A stretch of 64,000 nucleotides of DNA from Sympetrum striolatum (taxonomy: Eukaryota > Arthropoda > Insecta > Odonata > Libellulidae). Positions within the stretch are counted from its first letter, which is position 1. Each line of letters opens with the position of its first letter. Where the stretch lies: contig OX388345.1 in the NCBI GenBank assembly GCA_947579665.1, positions 69,369,454 through 69,433,453 of the forward strand, written 5' to 3'. Under the pieces are notes generated by a model that worked only from the letters and a program-made list of their open reading frames with translations, was not told the origin of the DNA and made no database searches. Both the position numbers and the translations under genes were made by a program. Shown here piece by piece: positions 12,311 to 25,606 of this stretch.

Positions 12311-12400
12311 ACCAAGTTGGCAACGCTTACGCTTCGGTGAAAGCGGACTAGGGTGAGATTCCCAGTGGGAGCCAATGTGCGAAATGACCTAAGCTGTCGA
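12311..12400 (+). mobile_element. tRNA-derived SINE head (family B)
   Basis: ACGCTTCGGTGAAAGCGG, then a decayed B box (GGGTGAGATTCCCAG), then TGGGAGCCAATGTGC. The same order occurs in the better copy at 17637-17720. The C of the B-box TTC has changed, so the Pol III promoter is probably inactive. Confidence 0.5.
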
Positions 12401-13424
12401 AGCAATTTTAAGATAACAACAACAATATCTGCATTAGGATACAAGTGGAGTACGTGTCGAAAATATTAGCTCTCATATTATCACCTTCTTTAGTTTGCAC
12501 TCGTTTCTAATTCCTTGACTCGGTCAGCGGAAAATCTTCCCAATTCTATCTCTCCCCATCTCTCCATTCACTTCTCTAAGGCACCCCATTCCTCTTCCAT
12601 CTGTTTACGTTATCCACTCCGTTTCCCTCATCTCTCCGTCCTTTATCTCCACATGTATCTCGCACAATCTCCACACTCCCGACTCACACGCTGGCGCGGT
12701 CGATATCGGCTTTTTCTCTGACGTCTTCCATTGATTCATTGCTCCCCCTAAATGTCGATAGCATTGCTCCAAACAACTAACACTGCGAGGGCCCACCTTT
12801 CTCCGCGAAGGGGAGTTCTGCCCTACACCTGACATATTCAATTTGTGCGACGTTTTCCTACGCCGGCAGGAATTCCGAAAAATAAAGGCTACATTTTTCT
12901 CTACCCCGTCGACCATTCATAAACTTTTATTGAAAAATGTGAATCATTTTCCGGGTCCTTTGAGTGCTGCCTCTCCTACCCGATAATGGTGGCTTGCGAA
13001 TGCAGAGGGAATCTGTTTACACGGAAACAGGTTACGTGAAAGCCGGAAACACGAAATCTGGATAAACACGATATTATTCATTTGACTCAATAGGCTTTAC
13101 ACAAAACGAAGGTTTAACAATACAGAGATTAACAATAAAGCTTTTTATTGTCTGCAGAGGAAATATATTGGCAAGTTTCTGTGGGTAACATTTGGCATAT
13201 ATTGCGGGAATACAGTCATATTAAAAACATGATATTGTATTTTAAATTGCGTTTAACTATTGCATCAATACATTTTTTGATCATTATGTAAATAGCTAAG
13301 TTATCGCTATTTCATTTTTATTGAGTTTATTGCTTGAAGGTTTATTCATCTAATAAATATGAACTCAGTATGTTTTTAAGCTTAAGAGACAAAAAATACT
13401 GCAGGAGATCAGAAGTACTCCTGG
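12401..13424. other. Anonymous sequence, nothing recognised
   Basis: 12480-12920 is GC-richer with a 68-codon plus frame and a 103-codon minus frame, neither recognised. The remainder is AT-rich. Confidence 0.5.
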
Positions 13425-13500
13425 TGAAAAAGAAGCGAAAATTGTGACATGGCTTGGATTCGGACCCATGACCTGCCGCCATGTCTAGTAACTCTTCAGT
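13425..13500 (-). mobile_element. SINE family A fragment, minus strand
   Basis: Read on the minus strand: ATGGGTCCGAATCCAAGCC (B-box/T-arm) then ATGTCACAATTTTCGCTTC. The order matches the family A signature B box - GTCAC - T-rich - CACTTC seen at 34061-34353. Only the 3' half of the tRNA-like head is clear. Confidence 0.5.
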
Positions 13501-13604
13501 TGCTAAGAACTTCAAAAAGTTAGTATATTTCTATCGCTTTCCATTTTAATTTATTTCATATTTCAAACGCGCCCTTCGTTATCGGTATACCCTTTATTAT
13601 TTAA

Positions 13605-13690
13605 AGCGAGAGATCTTGGTTCGGGTACCAGTCATGTTGCTATTTTTCGAAATCAGTTTTTCCTTAGGTTTTAAGGTCAGAGCTTTAGGT
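13605..13690 (+). mobile_element. SINE family A fragment, plus strand
   Basis: ATCTTGGTTCGGGTACCAG followed by TCATGTTGCTATTTTTCG gives the family A B-box and downstream CTATTTTTC signature. It lies about 100 bp from the inverted copy at 13425-13500, so the pair is head-to-head, probably from independent insertions. Confidence 0.45.
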
Positions 13691-13700
13691 GCAAATATAT

Positions 13701-14582
13701 ATCCATTTCTTATCCTTGTTAATATAAATACCGTCTTGCTAACTCAAAGTGGCGGGTTACTTTTGCAAAGAATGCGGGTAACATGAAAATTCGGTTGGCA
13801 AAAAATATATAAGTCCGTCCCCTTTATTTCGTGCAAACCGAACCCGCTGCATCGTCACCCCATTCGACGCGATATTCCTTGCGGGGAAACCGAAGGATTT
13901 GCGTTTTATTTAAACTTCCGAGGCATAAAGATATGGCAAGTTTGCGTTCTTTTCCCATATTTCTTCTCCAACGTGCCTCCCCTCTCCGTTCCGATTTGTT
14001 TCATTCATTGGCATAGGGTTCCATCTCGGCTCTTTTTGTAAATTTTTTCGAAATTCCAGATCGATTATGTTTGATCGTGAGGGACGGAGTCACGCAGATT
14101 GGGAGGGAAATCCGTGGATAAATATAGCTCGACAGCGGGCTTTCCGCAGCCGAAATGAAACGTTTCGGTGATCGCGTTTTTTTAAAGTTCTTTCGAGATA
14201 TCAAAAGCGAAGTAAGAAGAAGAAAATTAAGTCTGCATGAAACTCAAAGATATCAAGAATTCTACGACGATACTGCTTCTCTCTCTCTCAGAATAAAAAT
14301 GATCGCATGAATTCGCAACAGTATCAGCTTTAATTTTTTAGCCCAGTTTCAAATATACTTAAGATTATGTATAGTTGGTGAATCAAGATTTTATAGTGGT
14401 TTTAAAAATTGTAATTTAAAAAAATCATTTTAAATATTGCAATTGTAATTGTAAAAAATGTATCCTCTTTCGAAGAGAAATAAATGATTATTACCATTAT
14501 TATAAAACTATAAGTAGGAAACACTCGAGAAAACTATAATTAAGTATTGGAATTGTTCTCGGGACTGGGTAGCGTCTCTCCT
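13701..14582. other. Anonymous; short CT run at 14278-14290
   Basis: 13800-14200 is GC-richer with short overlapping frames. 14278-14290 is a CT dinucleotide run. Nothing else can be supported. Confidence 0.5.
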
Positions 14583-14631
14583 TACTGTCGACGTTTCGGC
14601 CGCATACTTGGCAAGCATCATCAGGACAATA
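14583..14631 (-). ncRNA. Hammerhead ribozyme motif (Penelope-like type)
   Basis: On the minus strand all hammerhead elements occur in order. The core CTGATGA lies at 14124 bases past 500 (14618-14624). Stem II pairs GC-U-GC with GC-G-GC around the loop CAAGTAT, with one bulged U. GAAA follows (14594-14597), then CGTC, with the scissile C at 14590. Stem I is the strongest evidence: TATTGTC before the core pairs with GACAGTA after the cleavage site over seven positions, with one U-G wobble. Stem III is the palindrome ACGT with no loop, so it could form only between two copies. Hammerheads with minimal stem III are known from Penelope-like retroelements. Core U-C opposition next to A9 is a weakness. 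Cleavage activity is inferred. Confidence 0.7.
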
Positions 14632-17600
14632 CGCGTCATTGTATGTATTGTACATCCTTCTATAATGTAGTCATTAATTGAGCTATTACTTAATTAAGTT
14701 TGTGCTGCTTTTAATTACAATTCACATAATGACCAATGATTAAGAATATAGCGGAAATATTAGTGAAGTCAATTCTGATTCAATCCGTTGGTCTTAAGGG
14801 TAAGATGAGAGTAATATAACGAAGAAAAGTAGTTGAAAAGGCTCGATCGAATTCCGCATAATTCACTTCATAGGAGGTCACGCAACTCCAAATTTAAAAA
14901 AATGTACTCGAACGGCAACCCGGTAGATTTTTTCGGGGATATGTTTTTATTACGAAATGCGCAGAATATCGGCTTCATCTCATGCGACGCAGAAACATTT
15001 CAAGGTTCGCCTCTATTAAAACCTAAAGCTCGCAAAATTTTTTAAAAAATTTCGACTGTTGTTGGGCAGAGGAGATGAACAAGAACAAATCTGCGATAGT
15101 CAACTCTGGTACAGGACATATAGGCGACGGACGGTTAGACAACATGACGCCTCGACCTTTTATTACTTACTAGTTCTATTAGTGATTTTCTTACTTTTTC
15201 GAATACCGAAGTAATGGTTATTTCCAAAGTTTGTCATTTGGTATTTAATGGTTGTACGAACTAGTTTTGTATTAGTATTTTTGATTCATCGATCAATTAT
15301 CGACTCCTTTATATTTATTTATATAAATCCATAAACAGCCTCCATGGTCTTTACAATAGACAGAAAAACAATACAATTTGTAACAAGAAAGTTAACAAAT
15401 AAAATTTAAAAGTAAATAAATACAAATAAAAAACATTACGAAGAAAGCATAAAACTAAATACTATTGATTATTATTATTATTACATGAACACTACAAGTA
15501 GATTATAGATCTGGCGGCAGTGGTTGAACATTACATATTATAAAAGTATACATTCATATAGTCGTACATGGTCAAGCAATATAAAGATAGCCTTAATCTA
15601 ATTATACAGTGTATAATTATAGTTAGTGGTGTTACCACTAACTAACACTCCTTCTAGCCATTAACTATCAGTACAGTTGAAAATATATGCCAAAATTATG
15701 AGATTCTTTTTCATCTGCGTTATAAAGTAACTTCCTAGGTACATAATCTCTTTTCAAAGTATAATTTTTTATGACTACATTTGACCATAGCCGAGTCGAT
15801 TTCGCCGACATGACTGTCTTCTAGGTTCCCGTCACCGAGATGTCCTTCCACATAGTAGACCGTGGTAGAGGTGACCCGGAGCTCCTAAAAAACGTGTGCC
15901 GAACGGCCTGAATTTCCTTGGTTCGTTACCCGCCGGGGGCACTGTTGGCGAAACTCGTTACCCGAAAGCTGGGAAGATGTTTGTAGCACCGCGCCTTCGA
16001 AGTACGTCCGGGGGGTTTTTGTTTCCTAAATGCATAAATATTGACGGAGCTGTTTAGCCAAGGACACAGCTTCAAGGCCTGAGTGGGGTGGAGATCGATC
16101 CTCAACCTTGCGGCTGCGAAGGCAAAACCCCGCCTGCAAAAAAGCACTTCGCAGCCTTCCGCTAATTTCTGCAACCTTCGTGCAAAATCAGACTAGCTTG
16201 ATTAGACGAAATGTGAACAATGAAATAAAAATGGTGAGATACTCAAAGTATGTTAATGTTATTAGGCAAAGAGTTACTGAACGAAAATTTTAGAATTTGG
16301 AGCAGGTTAAAATTACAATCGCCGCATAACTTGCAGTGAAGTGAGAAGGTAAAGCAAATCCAAGCAAAAAGATTGTTACGTACAAGGGAAAACTGTAATC
16401 AAGGATAAATCTTCGAGAAGGAAAAGCAAAAGATCGAAATAAAGTCCACAACCACCTTCCCGCTAGCGTAGATTTGATCCGCTAGGAAACCGTAGAGATT
16501 CACGGATGAAATCTTAACCTAAAATTAAACAAAATCAAAACCTTAACTTCAATTTTATAAACCTGAATTGTAGCTTATAAAGAAAAGCACTTCGTGTGCC
16601 GCATGTATGAGATTATGGTGGGTAAAATATAATTGGAAAGACTGCATTAAATTCGGTATTTTTGGTTTAAAAAGCGTAATAGCTGGGATAGCTTTTCAGG
16701 AAGCCAATGCTTATTGAAAATGTATAACTTTTGATGAATTTTGTAGTTGAATGCGATATGAGATCAAAAAGAGTATAGTTAAGTTTGTAAGCTCTTCCTT
16801 TTTCTTATACTATTCGGTAGAGGGCTATTTATACTAAGATGATGAAGCGTTTTACGTTTGCTCTTTCGGAAGGAAAATATCTACTTCCATCAGGCACGAT
16901 GTAAAATAAGTCATAAGAAATAATAAAATTTTTTCATATGCCAAATCTATCCTAAAATAATTGCAGCCGATATATACTAATCAAATTCAACACGTTTCTT
17001 ACTTCAATGAGATGAAAATTTCAAAGCTATGAACTTATCAATGTTTTATAACTAAACGGATCTCTAGGAGCAATATACATTCGAGATTCACAGCTTCCTC
17101 AACAAAAAAATTGGACGATCTTTTGATTCTGCTGTCTTCTGAGAAAGCAAGCAGTGTTCACAAAACGTCTAGTTTCCCTATGAACGACAATGAGAATCGC
17201 GCCGAACAAGGCTGCAATGGACAGCGGAATCCCACACTCCAACCAAACGGGTATTTTAACTTTTTCCCACAATAATTCCTTAATGCGGTCTTCGAGGCAC
17301 AACCCTCAAATTATCCAACTCCGCTCTTGAGTTCCACCATGTAAACTCATATCCAAGAGCGTATTAGGTGCCGTTGAGTTGGGGTCATCCGATACCCAGC
17401 TGTTTCACCACCCGTGGATGGACGGAAGAAAGACAGGAGAAGAAATGGTGAGGAAGAGAGATGTTCGCACGTCTGTTTGGAGTTTGGGATCAAAAGAGCC
17501 CATGCACAGCTTTGACGTCGGCAGTCTTCGATCGCAGCACCACGCCCCAACGTTGGGCGATCGGAGCTCCTCGACACGGCGGCACAGGGCGAATGGAGCG

Positions 17601-17636
17601 ACGTGCGAGAGGAGATTGTAGGAAGAAATAAGCTCC
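14632..17636. other. Anonymous; GC-rich patches at about 15.8-16.2 and 17.3-17.6 kb
   Basis: 14640-15780 is AT-rich. 15310-15450 has TTTATTTATTTAT followed by A-rich DNA that may be an old retroposon tail, but I could not tie it to a family. 15800-16180 and 17340-17630 are CpG-containing GC-rich patches with open frames up to 82 codons on both strands, not recognised. Confidence 0.45.
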
Positions 17637-17720
17637 CGGTTAGTCATGTGGACAGCGCGTTTGCCTTTGGTGAAAGCGGTCCCGGGTTCAATTCCCGGTG
17701 GTAGCCAATATGCAACAGCA
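17637..17720 (+). mobile_element. tRNA-derived SINE head (family B)
   Basis: A tRNA-length block: A-box-like TTAGTCATGTGGACAGCG, then TTTGGTGAAAGCGGTC, then a perfect T arm (CCGGG-TTCAATT-CCCGG; B box GGTTCAATTCC) and GGTAGCCA. The T stem is fully paired but no good anticodon stem forms, so this is a tRNA-derived repeat rather than a tRNA gene. The copy at 12311-12400 shares the central and 3' blocks. Confidence 0.6.
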
Positions 17721-20700
17721 CTTTTTCAATACTTAAGTGAGATACAGAAATTGAAAAAGATGAATTTGAAGCCAAGGGGCTTAGATTCAATAACGCCCAA
17801 AAATTAAGAGGGCACACAGTTGTGCTGTAAGAAGAAAGGATACGCTCTATACAAAGAGACATAATGTACACAGACATTTGAGAGCCATCGCTTTCAGAAA
17901 TCAACGATTGTAAAGAAACTTACCGCGGATGTAAAAAGAAGCTACTCTCGTGTTAGCTCTAGTGTAAGCTCTCGGTACCTGCAGTTCTCCAATTCGTACA
18001 TTTTTTCGTTTCGGTTCTTACTTCGATTGATGGAAATAACGAATTCCGGTTCGTTTCCGATTTCGTTACGAGAGCAGCTGTAAAACCGGTTTTTCGATTC
18101 AAAATCTAAACACAGTGGTTTTCTCAAATGTTTTGTCTGCAAGGTGCTTTCTCAAGCTACAACGTATTCATAATTTACCTCGATTAAAGAATGGAACCTG
18201 TTATGCTTAAGAAATAGTAATCAAGTAATTAATCAGATGAGTTGTTTTAATTCAAGCATTCTCATTAGTATCGATTCATTGTTTAAATATCAGCCTATAA
18301 ATTCAGCCTGAGATTAGGAAAAAATATGCTCGATAATTAAAATGTCAAGACTGGGGAGTTGCAATAAATATCATTTCATTTCTGTGCGTGTTAATTTCAC
18401 CAGCTGAAAATTTATTTGTTTGAGCAGTGTTGCTTCAGTGAGTATGGTTTATTTTTATAGTCGATACATCTATTTTTGTTTCCCTAGTCTAGCATCTAGA
18501 CGGGGATTTTCCTTAGCTGGATAAATGATTTCCAATACTTAGCCAATGCTTACCCCGGAAAGATGAGATTGTAACTTCAAATTCTGTTTAGAAGATGAAT
18601 GTTTACATCTTAGCTTTCCAATAAATAATTGGTTATATCTCTGGCTGTTAAAGCTCAATTAACTGCCATTTTTGAGGCGATAGGAAGATTAAGTATACCT
18701 GCAGGTGTAGAAGGTTTATAAAACGTACATTATTCTTTCGTTACATGAAAATATGATTTCGAGGGGAAAAGGGCTACGCTAAAAATTGTTCCGCAGTAAA
18801 GCGTTACCGAGAAACTGGCATGAGAGAAAAAAGATTCATAAAAGGAGATAAACTGGATACACGCAACGGAAAATTGCCGCAAAGGTTTTGCGTGGAAAGC
18901 GGACGTGATGGATTTCAGGGAAAACTAGTTCGTATTGGAGGCGGAGGAAGATTTCACTGCAGAAAATTGCTTTTCTATGATCAGCTACGGATGCATCTAC
19001 GTAATGAAATACTGACATATGCCAATAAATTTGTGTATCGTGGCAGCAGTTGAAAGGATTGATTCCGAGAGCTCATCCTTACCCATCTGTGTAAACTTTT
19101 AAAATAGGATTCCTCTTCCTGGAATATTGGCAATATTCAATGCCAATATTTCGGTTAAATTACGTTTGCATGGAGGACTGCTGCTTGAATGAGGAGAAGC
19201 TGAATTTTGAGTCTGTGTATCACTCCATTAGTTTTAATTCGCAGCTTGGGCTGAAGTATCTTTGAAAAGTGATATAGAATAGATTTTAAATATTACCAAT
19301 CACTCAAAAGAGTGAACATTTTTTATTGCTATCCTCAATTAAAACCAAAAAAGTTCTGTCGTTGAAAGAATTGCTTAGAAGAATAGTTTTATCAAAAATC
19401 AGTTCAATCAATAAAATGAATGCAGTAATAGAATTAATTCCTCCAATATACATTAAGCTCAGATCGATATCTGTACCCTTCTTGAGACAGAAGCAGCAGA
19501 ATATCGAATTTAAAATAAAATTATTTTCCTCTTATACCACTTTGAATAATCGCGTGAAACTCGTAAAAAGAAAACTTCGCGAGGTCAACGGAGGCACGGA
19601 ATGAAATACTTAGTACACCTTTTCTTCTCTACTTGAATTACGTACTTATTCTGTTCCACCATCAAAAGTTTCCCACCGACTAGTCTGGTATCTCTGATCA
19701 CGATTCATTGAATAAACTAAGAGTTATTTAAGTAATGGATCAACTTAAAAAACCATGAAAATAATACGATAGTGGAATAGTAGAGAAATTAATGAGAGTA
19801 CTTTTAATGGATAGGACTAGTGAAATGAAAATTTATTTTAGCAACCGCAACAATGTTGTGCTACTAATAAAGCCAAGAGTACGAAAAGTTCTGTTATGAA
19901 ACGTAGACTTTCTACGGGTATGAAACGTGAACTCTTAGGAAAAATAATATCAAACTAATGTAGGCCTTTGAGGTGTGAGTGCTGCGTGGACAGAGCTGAT
20001 AGAAAAACAAACAAGAAGGAGCTCCAGTTGATGGAAGAAGATAGGGTTTTCAGCGAAAGAAACTGGAATAGATTTGCGAATGGATTTCGAAAAATTAAGA
20101 ACAGAAGGTTAGATACAAGGAAGAATGGAGGTGAAGGAAAACAGAAAATCAGTTGAAAAATATAAAGTATGTTTCTCACTTTCTAAGAAAAAGGAGCTTT
20201 AAGTTGGAAATTCTAGGGTACAAGGAGAAAAATAAATCAGAAACCTTTCAAATGATACTTATTTATGTATAGTAATATAAATTTCATGACGTGATATTTC
20301 AAAATTTTCAGTGAGCATACTGAGATTAAATCAATACATTGTCAGATGCAACAAAAACATACAGTTATAGACCATTAAACTATTGCGGGCAAATCCTATT
20401 TTTCACAAAATTAATTTACTCTCTGAAACAACTTGGTCTTTATCAGCGTAGTGTCAAGCATCTTCCAACGATTCCGAGGGATAGGAGCGCACGCTCCTCT
20501 TAAGAGGCGGGTCACTAAAATACGATGCGGGCAAAGAAGGAACGAGAACTCTCGAGAAAAAATACCCGCCTCCATTATTGCCGGACCCCAGGCCGAATAT
20601 CGCGGAGGTCGGGAGGTTTTTCCGGTACCGAAAGAACTCGCGTGTCGCAAAGATTCCGTATTTAAAAGGAATCGATACGGCGAGAAAATCACAGCTCGTG

Positions 20701-23625
20701 CGCCCGTATCGAATGAGTGATTGAGTTAACTTATTCGAACTTTGTCAGATTCGATCTGTCCTGAACCCGCACAATCCTGCCCTTCCCACTCTGTCCTCGG
20801 ATTGTACCAATTTAATCTCCGATTAAGGACACGTGCTATCCCAAAAAAGCAATCCGGGTTCGAACCCTAAAAGGTAAGAGGGAAGTTAAACCTCGTGCTG
20901 CGGAGATAACGTGCTTGATGTATAGAGAAGGTGATTTTATATGCAGTGTAGGGAGTGCAGCTAAGGCTGCGCAGAATGTATAAAGGCTAAGCGATTATTC
21001 GCCGGCAGTTGTTGCGATAAAAAAATACGTGGAAGGACGCGAATCATTTCCGAGCTCGCGTGCCAGAGAATGATTGCGTTCAAATATGGCCGACATCCGC
21101 AACGCGCTTTTTACTTTGAGGGATTAAAATTGTCCTAGGCGGAGAGGGAAAATTTTTTGTGCGGTGGCTTTCGCAGATGAGTATTCTTGCCGATTTCTCT
21201 AGTGGATCGGGATAGCGCTGTTTATGAAGAACCAAAGTAATGCAACAAGGTTCTTTATTAAAATTCGCAGATGATAGTCCGCACCTTCTGTACGGGTGAT
21301 CCCAGACATTCTTTCCACTGTGCTTACGCATTAGCTCAAACTGGGTGGCGCACCTACTTATAATCGGAATTAAAATAGTTAAGTAAGGTAACACTGCAGT
21401 TATAATGGGAAATTTCACTGTTTCTGAAACGTAAAGAAAGAGGGACACAAAGGAAATTAACGTGAATAACAATTATGATTTATTAACTTGCGGTATGGGC
21501 GAAAGTTATGCTCTTTCGCTTTCGTCTAATTTTACCAAACTAAAAATGCATTCATAAACCCTATTTAGATTACATAAATCAGTCTTCACGAATCATCCCT
21601 CAGAATTACCATAGCATATGTGCTAATTGTATCAAACTGTTTATTGGGAAACTCTTTGCATTGATGTGTCCATTATTGCGCCGAATCAATTAAATATTAT
21701 TTCACGCATTAAAAACTATAAACGTTTCAAAATAAAGGCCTATATAACTAAAAAAAGCTTTTATTTACTTCGAGATTTGAGAAAAATTTCTCAATCGTGT
21801 TCCACTTAAACTTAGGGACATCGAAAACCATTTTTAAATAGATTATTTTATCAAAAACAGTCCATTTCAAATAAAACTTTTATGCTTTGAGAAAAAAGGG
21901 CAAAGGATAGCTATTATATTATTTTCTAAACGAAGCTAATGCTTGGATGGCCAAGATTGATCAAAGTGAGACATGTCATGAATGAGAGCATTAGATACAT
22001 GTAAACTTGGAAATTAGTATAATTTATTATAAGATGATACCGTGTTTTGTTTTCGACTGCATAGAGGTATAATATGTTATAAATTAAGGACAAAGGAGTA
22101 CAATTCCATTCGCTACAACGATTTAGAAGGTAGCTGCATTTGTAGAATGTGTGCTAATCTTCAGTAATATCACAGTAAAATATCATGTAGACAGAGTCAA
22201 TTTACAATATTAAACTTCCATGACTGGTGGAACTGAATAGCTCAAAGTAGTTATGTGAATATTGAATGTTGATGAACACCACTAAAAGATATGTACATAT
22301 ATCCTGCTGAATCTTTGTTAAAATAATTTTCGATTAAACTTGCCAGAGCATAGAAATAAATATAATTTTTTCAAAACCCCGACATAATGAGGTAAATATT
22401 ATTTTTAACGAAGGCAGTACGCTTTTTTCGAATCTTAGCCAATTAGATTGACAAAATATATTTAATTCATACAACGGTGTGTTTATTTACGAGAATGTAT
22501 GGTGATAGTAATTTATAGGTTAACATTTTTTACTGCTGTTAAGTAACTCGCTAATTAATTCCATTCACGAAACGGCACTAAAATATTTCCTGTTCATCCT
22601 AGCCTTGAATTCAACAAATTCTTATTTCAAATAGCTTTTACATATGAGAATGTGGATGGGGAGGAACAGCTGTAGAGAATCCACATTTATACCTGCTATA
22701 GACATCTGTTCTTTTAAAATGCCTCGCATTAATGAATCAAACGCGACACGTTTCAAAGGATTCCTTTAGAGAATTTTTCGAAATCGTTTATAAAGGCTCA
22801 TGCCTAGCAATAAACCTCATAGGATAGCGCCAGACTAACTCAAACGCTAACTTAATATAACCAGGTTAGCGATATCGCGTCAAAGAACAAGCCACTTAAG
22901 AAATAAAAATTTGTCGTACATACAATACCGCTTCTTCATAAATCCCGCGAGATCTCGACGTGCCTGCACCATTTCAAAGGCGCTCATTAAATTACGTCAC
23001 GGTTGTTTTTCCAAATCCTAGGTGCTTTTTGACAGTAAAAGGATATTCAAGCCATCCCTGCGAATGTTTGGAGTAGTCTGAAATTCAGTCAAAATAAATC
23101 TCGGTTTAGAACAAATTTTTGGAAGAGTACGATGGTATCAGAGTGATTAAGTTGATACGTCTGCCTGTTTGAAATTCAATTTTTATTCCGCGTACTGTGC
23201 TGTGAATGAGCATCTAGGCCAGTTGTTGGGCGCAAATGAAGGAATGGTATACTTTTTGGTATTTAATTTTGTCGAAAAGGAAGCCTCTGCAAACCTTACC
23301 AGAGGAAATTAGAAATATAATTCTAAGCCATCGTAGAAAACATGAAATAAGCAATAGGAAAATGTAATAGAAGCAAGCTGACTAAGAATAAATATATTTT
23401 TTGTCACGAAATACCACCAGGTAAAGGCTGACACGATCGATTTTCTTTAAAAATGCAATATCTACGTCACACTATGTGAGGACAAAAGTAACTTCTCATT
23501 CGTTTTCTGATATGAAGCCAAAAAATGCGTTGACTTACAGTTAAAAGATATTACATACTGAATAATAATAAATATAGTATTCCTCAAATATTAGAAGAGC
23601 AAGGTGGCATTAGAAGTATAAGTAG
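17721..23625. other. No gene recognised over about 5.9 kb
   Basis: Mostly AT-rich. 20430-20720 and 20990-21330 are more balanced. A minus-strand frame of 130 codons at 21080-21472 has a hydrophobic N-terminal third but matches no family I know and lacks support as a gene. 20851-20865 contains a B-box-like GGGTTCGAACCC, too short to call. Confidence 0.45.
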
Positions 23626-23628
23626 GTA

Positions 23629-23671
23629 TAATATAAATGCATATAATATAAATGCATATAATATAAATAGT
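23629..23671. repeat. 15-bp tandem repeat, about 2.9 copies
   Basis: The unit ATAATATAAATGCAT is repeated head to tail with the last copy incomplete. Confidence 0.85.
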
Positions 23672-25391
23672 AAGAAGAATAGCCAAACTTATAACATATT
23701 TACAATGTGTATATTTAAATTGCATATACATTTCCAAAAAATTCTAAATACATATTAAAAAATTGGTCCCATTATAAATTTTGAAATAATAATTTTCTAT
23801 TTATGAATTCATCTGATTTTAGTCGTTGTATCTCCTCTATGTGTTGTCTATTGTATACGTCTGGACACCGCTCCCAAATATATACTCGTATATAGTAAGT
23901 ATGTACAAAGTCGCAACTTAAACCCCAAGCATCATTGACCTCTCATGTCACGTAAAATAAATCAGAGAGCCAATAGAAAAAAACTCATCGATTCTGGCAA
24001 TCACCGGTTCTAGCCCAGAAGATCACAGACTTTTCCCATAAGAAAGTACAGCGCCAATTTTCGGAACTTTTTGCCGTGTGATAGAACCAAGAGTAAAAAA
24101 AAAACTTTTGGCAGGCGATACTTCCCCGAGTTTCATTTACGCTAAAGCTCCAAATATTTCTCTCACACGATAATTTTTGTTTCGTCCCTCTTTTTCCTCC
24201 AAAGGAAAAAAGATGATAGGGGGATTTCGCTTGGACAATTCCATCTCTAACGTAAAAATAATTGAGGCGCGACCGTCTTCTCGCAGGTGTTTCATCCTCT
24301 CCAAAAGAACCCCTCAAGAAAAAGAAGAGCATCGGGATCACAAAGGAACAAAGACTAGAAAACTCTTCAATGGGCGAAACAAATCAAACCTCTTCCCACT
24401 CTGACCTTCAGTACTCAGAATTGGGACACTGATAAACCTCTCTACAGTCGTTCCTTTATATTTTAATCCACGAGAAGTGAGGGAAAAATCGAGGGAACAG
24501 AAAAAATGTTCGTTAGGGGGCCCCGTCTTGAAACACCGTTCCAAAGATGGACTGGGGATAAAATGAAATTCTCCCGAGTGACTTTGATGAGAGAAGATGA
24601 CTCGCCTTGCAGAATGCGAGGGAAAGAGGCGTCTCAATGGAATGGGGAGGGGTGAAAAACCCTCTCTCTCTCTCTGCATCTCTGCGAAAGCTTTTAGTGA
24701 GTTATCTTTTGAGGAAGATACGTACTTAACGATATAGTATGGTCTACATAAGGTATATGGGCGCCGTAATATGGAAAGTAAATGGCTTTGTGGGGACTTC
24801 TTTAGCATCGAATAGGTGAAGAAACTTTATGAATGCTCGCGGGTCATTCACTGCGAATGGTTGCGGAGGCTTTTTCATTTGATGTTTTCCGGATCCGCAA
24901 AAGGGAAATCTTTTATGTAATGCTTTCTCTTGTTTTATTGAGGAGTTCTTATGGCCATCAAAGCCTTTGATATTTAAGATTTGGACTCTCCCATCACAGA
25001 ATCCCTTATCCTAAAAACAGTAAAATTACTATCATGGGACTTGACTATTGACTAATCCATAATTTCATAACTATCGATAAGTAGATAACAATTAATTGGT
25101 CAATATTGTACATTTGTAACTGGTTGTATTAAAAAAATCAAAAATACCTCTGCCGAATTACTAAATTCATCTATAAAACGTCGGTTTCGGAAACTGAGCA
25201 TATTTTCTAATACTTATATAACGTAAATTTCCTTTTAAGTAATTCCTAACATAACTTTAAGTCTGTGTATTTCTCAGATTTTAAATTTAATGAATTTCAA
25301 TCAACCTAGTCATGAAATGAAAATGCTCTATCTCTTAAATATGAAAGATGACGCAATGAATCAACTGCTGATGCAAAAATAATGATTCTTC
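23672..25391. other. No gene recognised; CT run at 24662-24675
   Basis: 23985-24810 is GC-richer and includes a 156-codon minus-strand frame (24338-24808) of unrecognised, arginine/serine-rich sequence, overlapped by other frames. A CT microsatellite lies at 24662-24675. The rest is AT-rich. Confidence 0.45.
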
Positions 25392-25446
25392 ACGGTAAAT
25401 GAAGGGTATAAAACACTCCCAAAACCATCAAAAATTTACCTTAAAG

Positions 25447-25493
25447 TTTTCTGATACGTATTTCACACTCTAAGATGGCATCATCAGAGAAAA
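25447..25493 (-). ncRNA. Hammerhead ribozyme motif, left arm
   Basis: Minus-strand order: TTTTCT, CTGATGA, a 16-nt stem II segment ending GAGTGT, GAAA, TACGTAT, scissile C, AGAAAA. Stem I (TTTTCT with AGAAAA) pairs at all six positions. Stem III is an eight-base palindrome (ATACGTAT) without a loop. Stem II is weak here: GCCATC opposite GAGTGT has two mismatches and a G-U closing pair. Confidence 0.65.
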
Positions 25494-25606
25494 AGGACCA
25501 GACTGACAGAGAAATGTACAATTATATAATACATATATAATACAGTATAATACATAATTATATAATACATATATAATACAGTACAATTCTCTGTCTGTCT
25601 GGTCCT

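Noticed and set aside
15310..15450. TTTATTTATTTAT tract followed by A-rich DNA, possible LINE or SINE tail
   Set aside because: Lacks the GGTGGCGACG module that ties 9513-9590, 10978-11060 and 37155-37215 together; simple AT-richness explains it.
20835..20880. B-box-like GGGTTCGAACCC with tRNA-like flanks
   Set aside because: Only the T-arm palindrome is convincing; no A box or SINE body was found.
21080..21472. 130-codon minus-strand frame with a hydrophobic N-terminal part
   Set aside because: Suggestive of a membrane segment, but there is no family match and nothing around it supports a gene.
24338..24808. 156-codon minus-strand frame
   Set aside because: No recognisable family, and several frames are open over the same DNA, as expected from composition.
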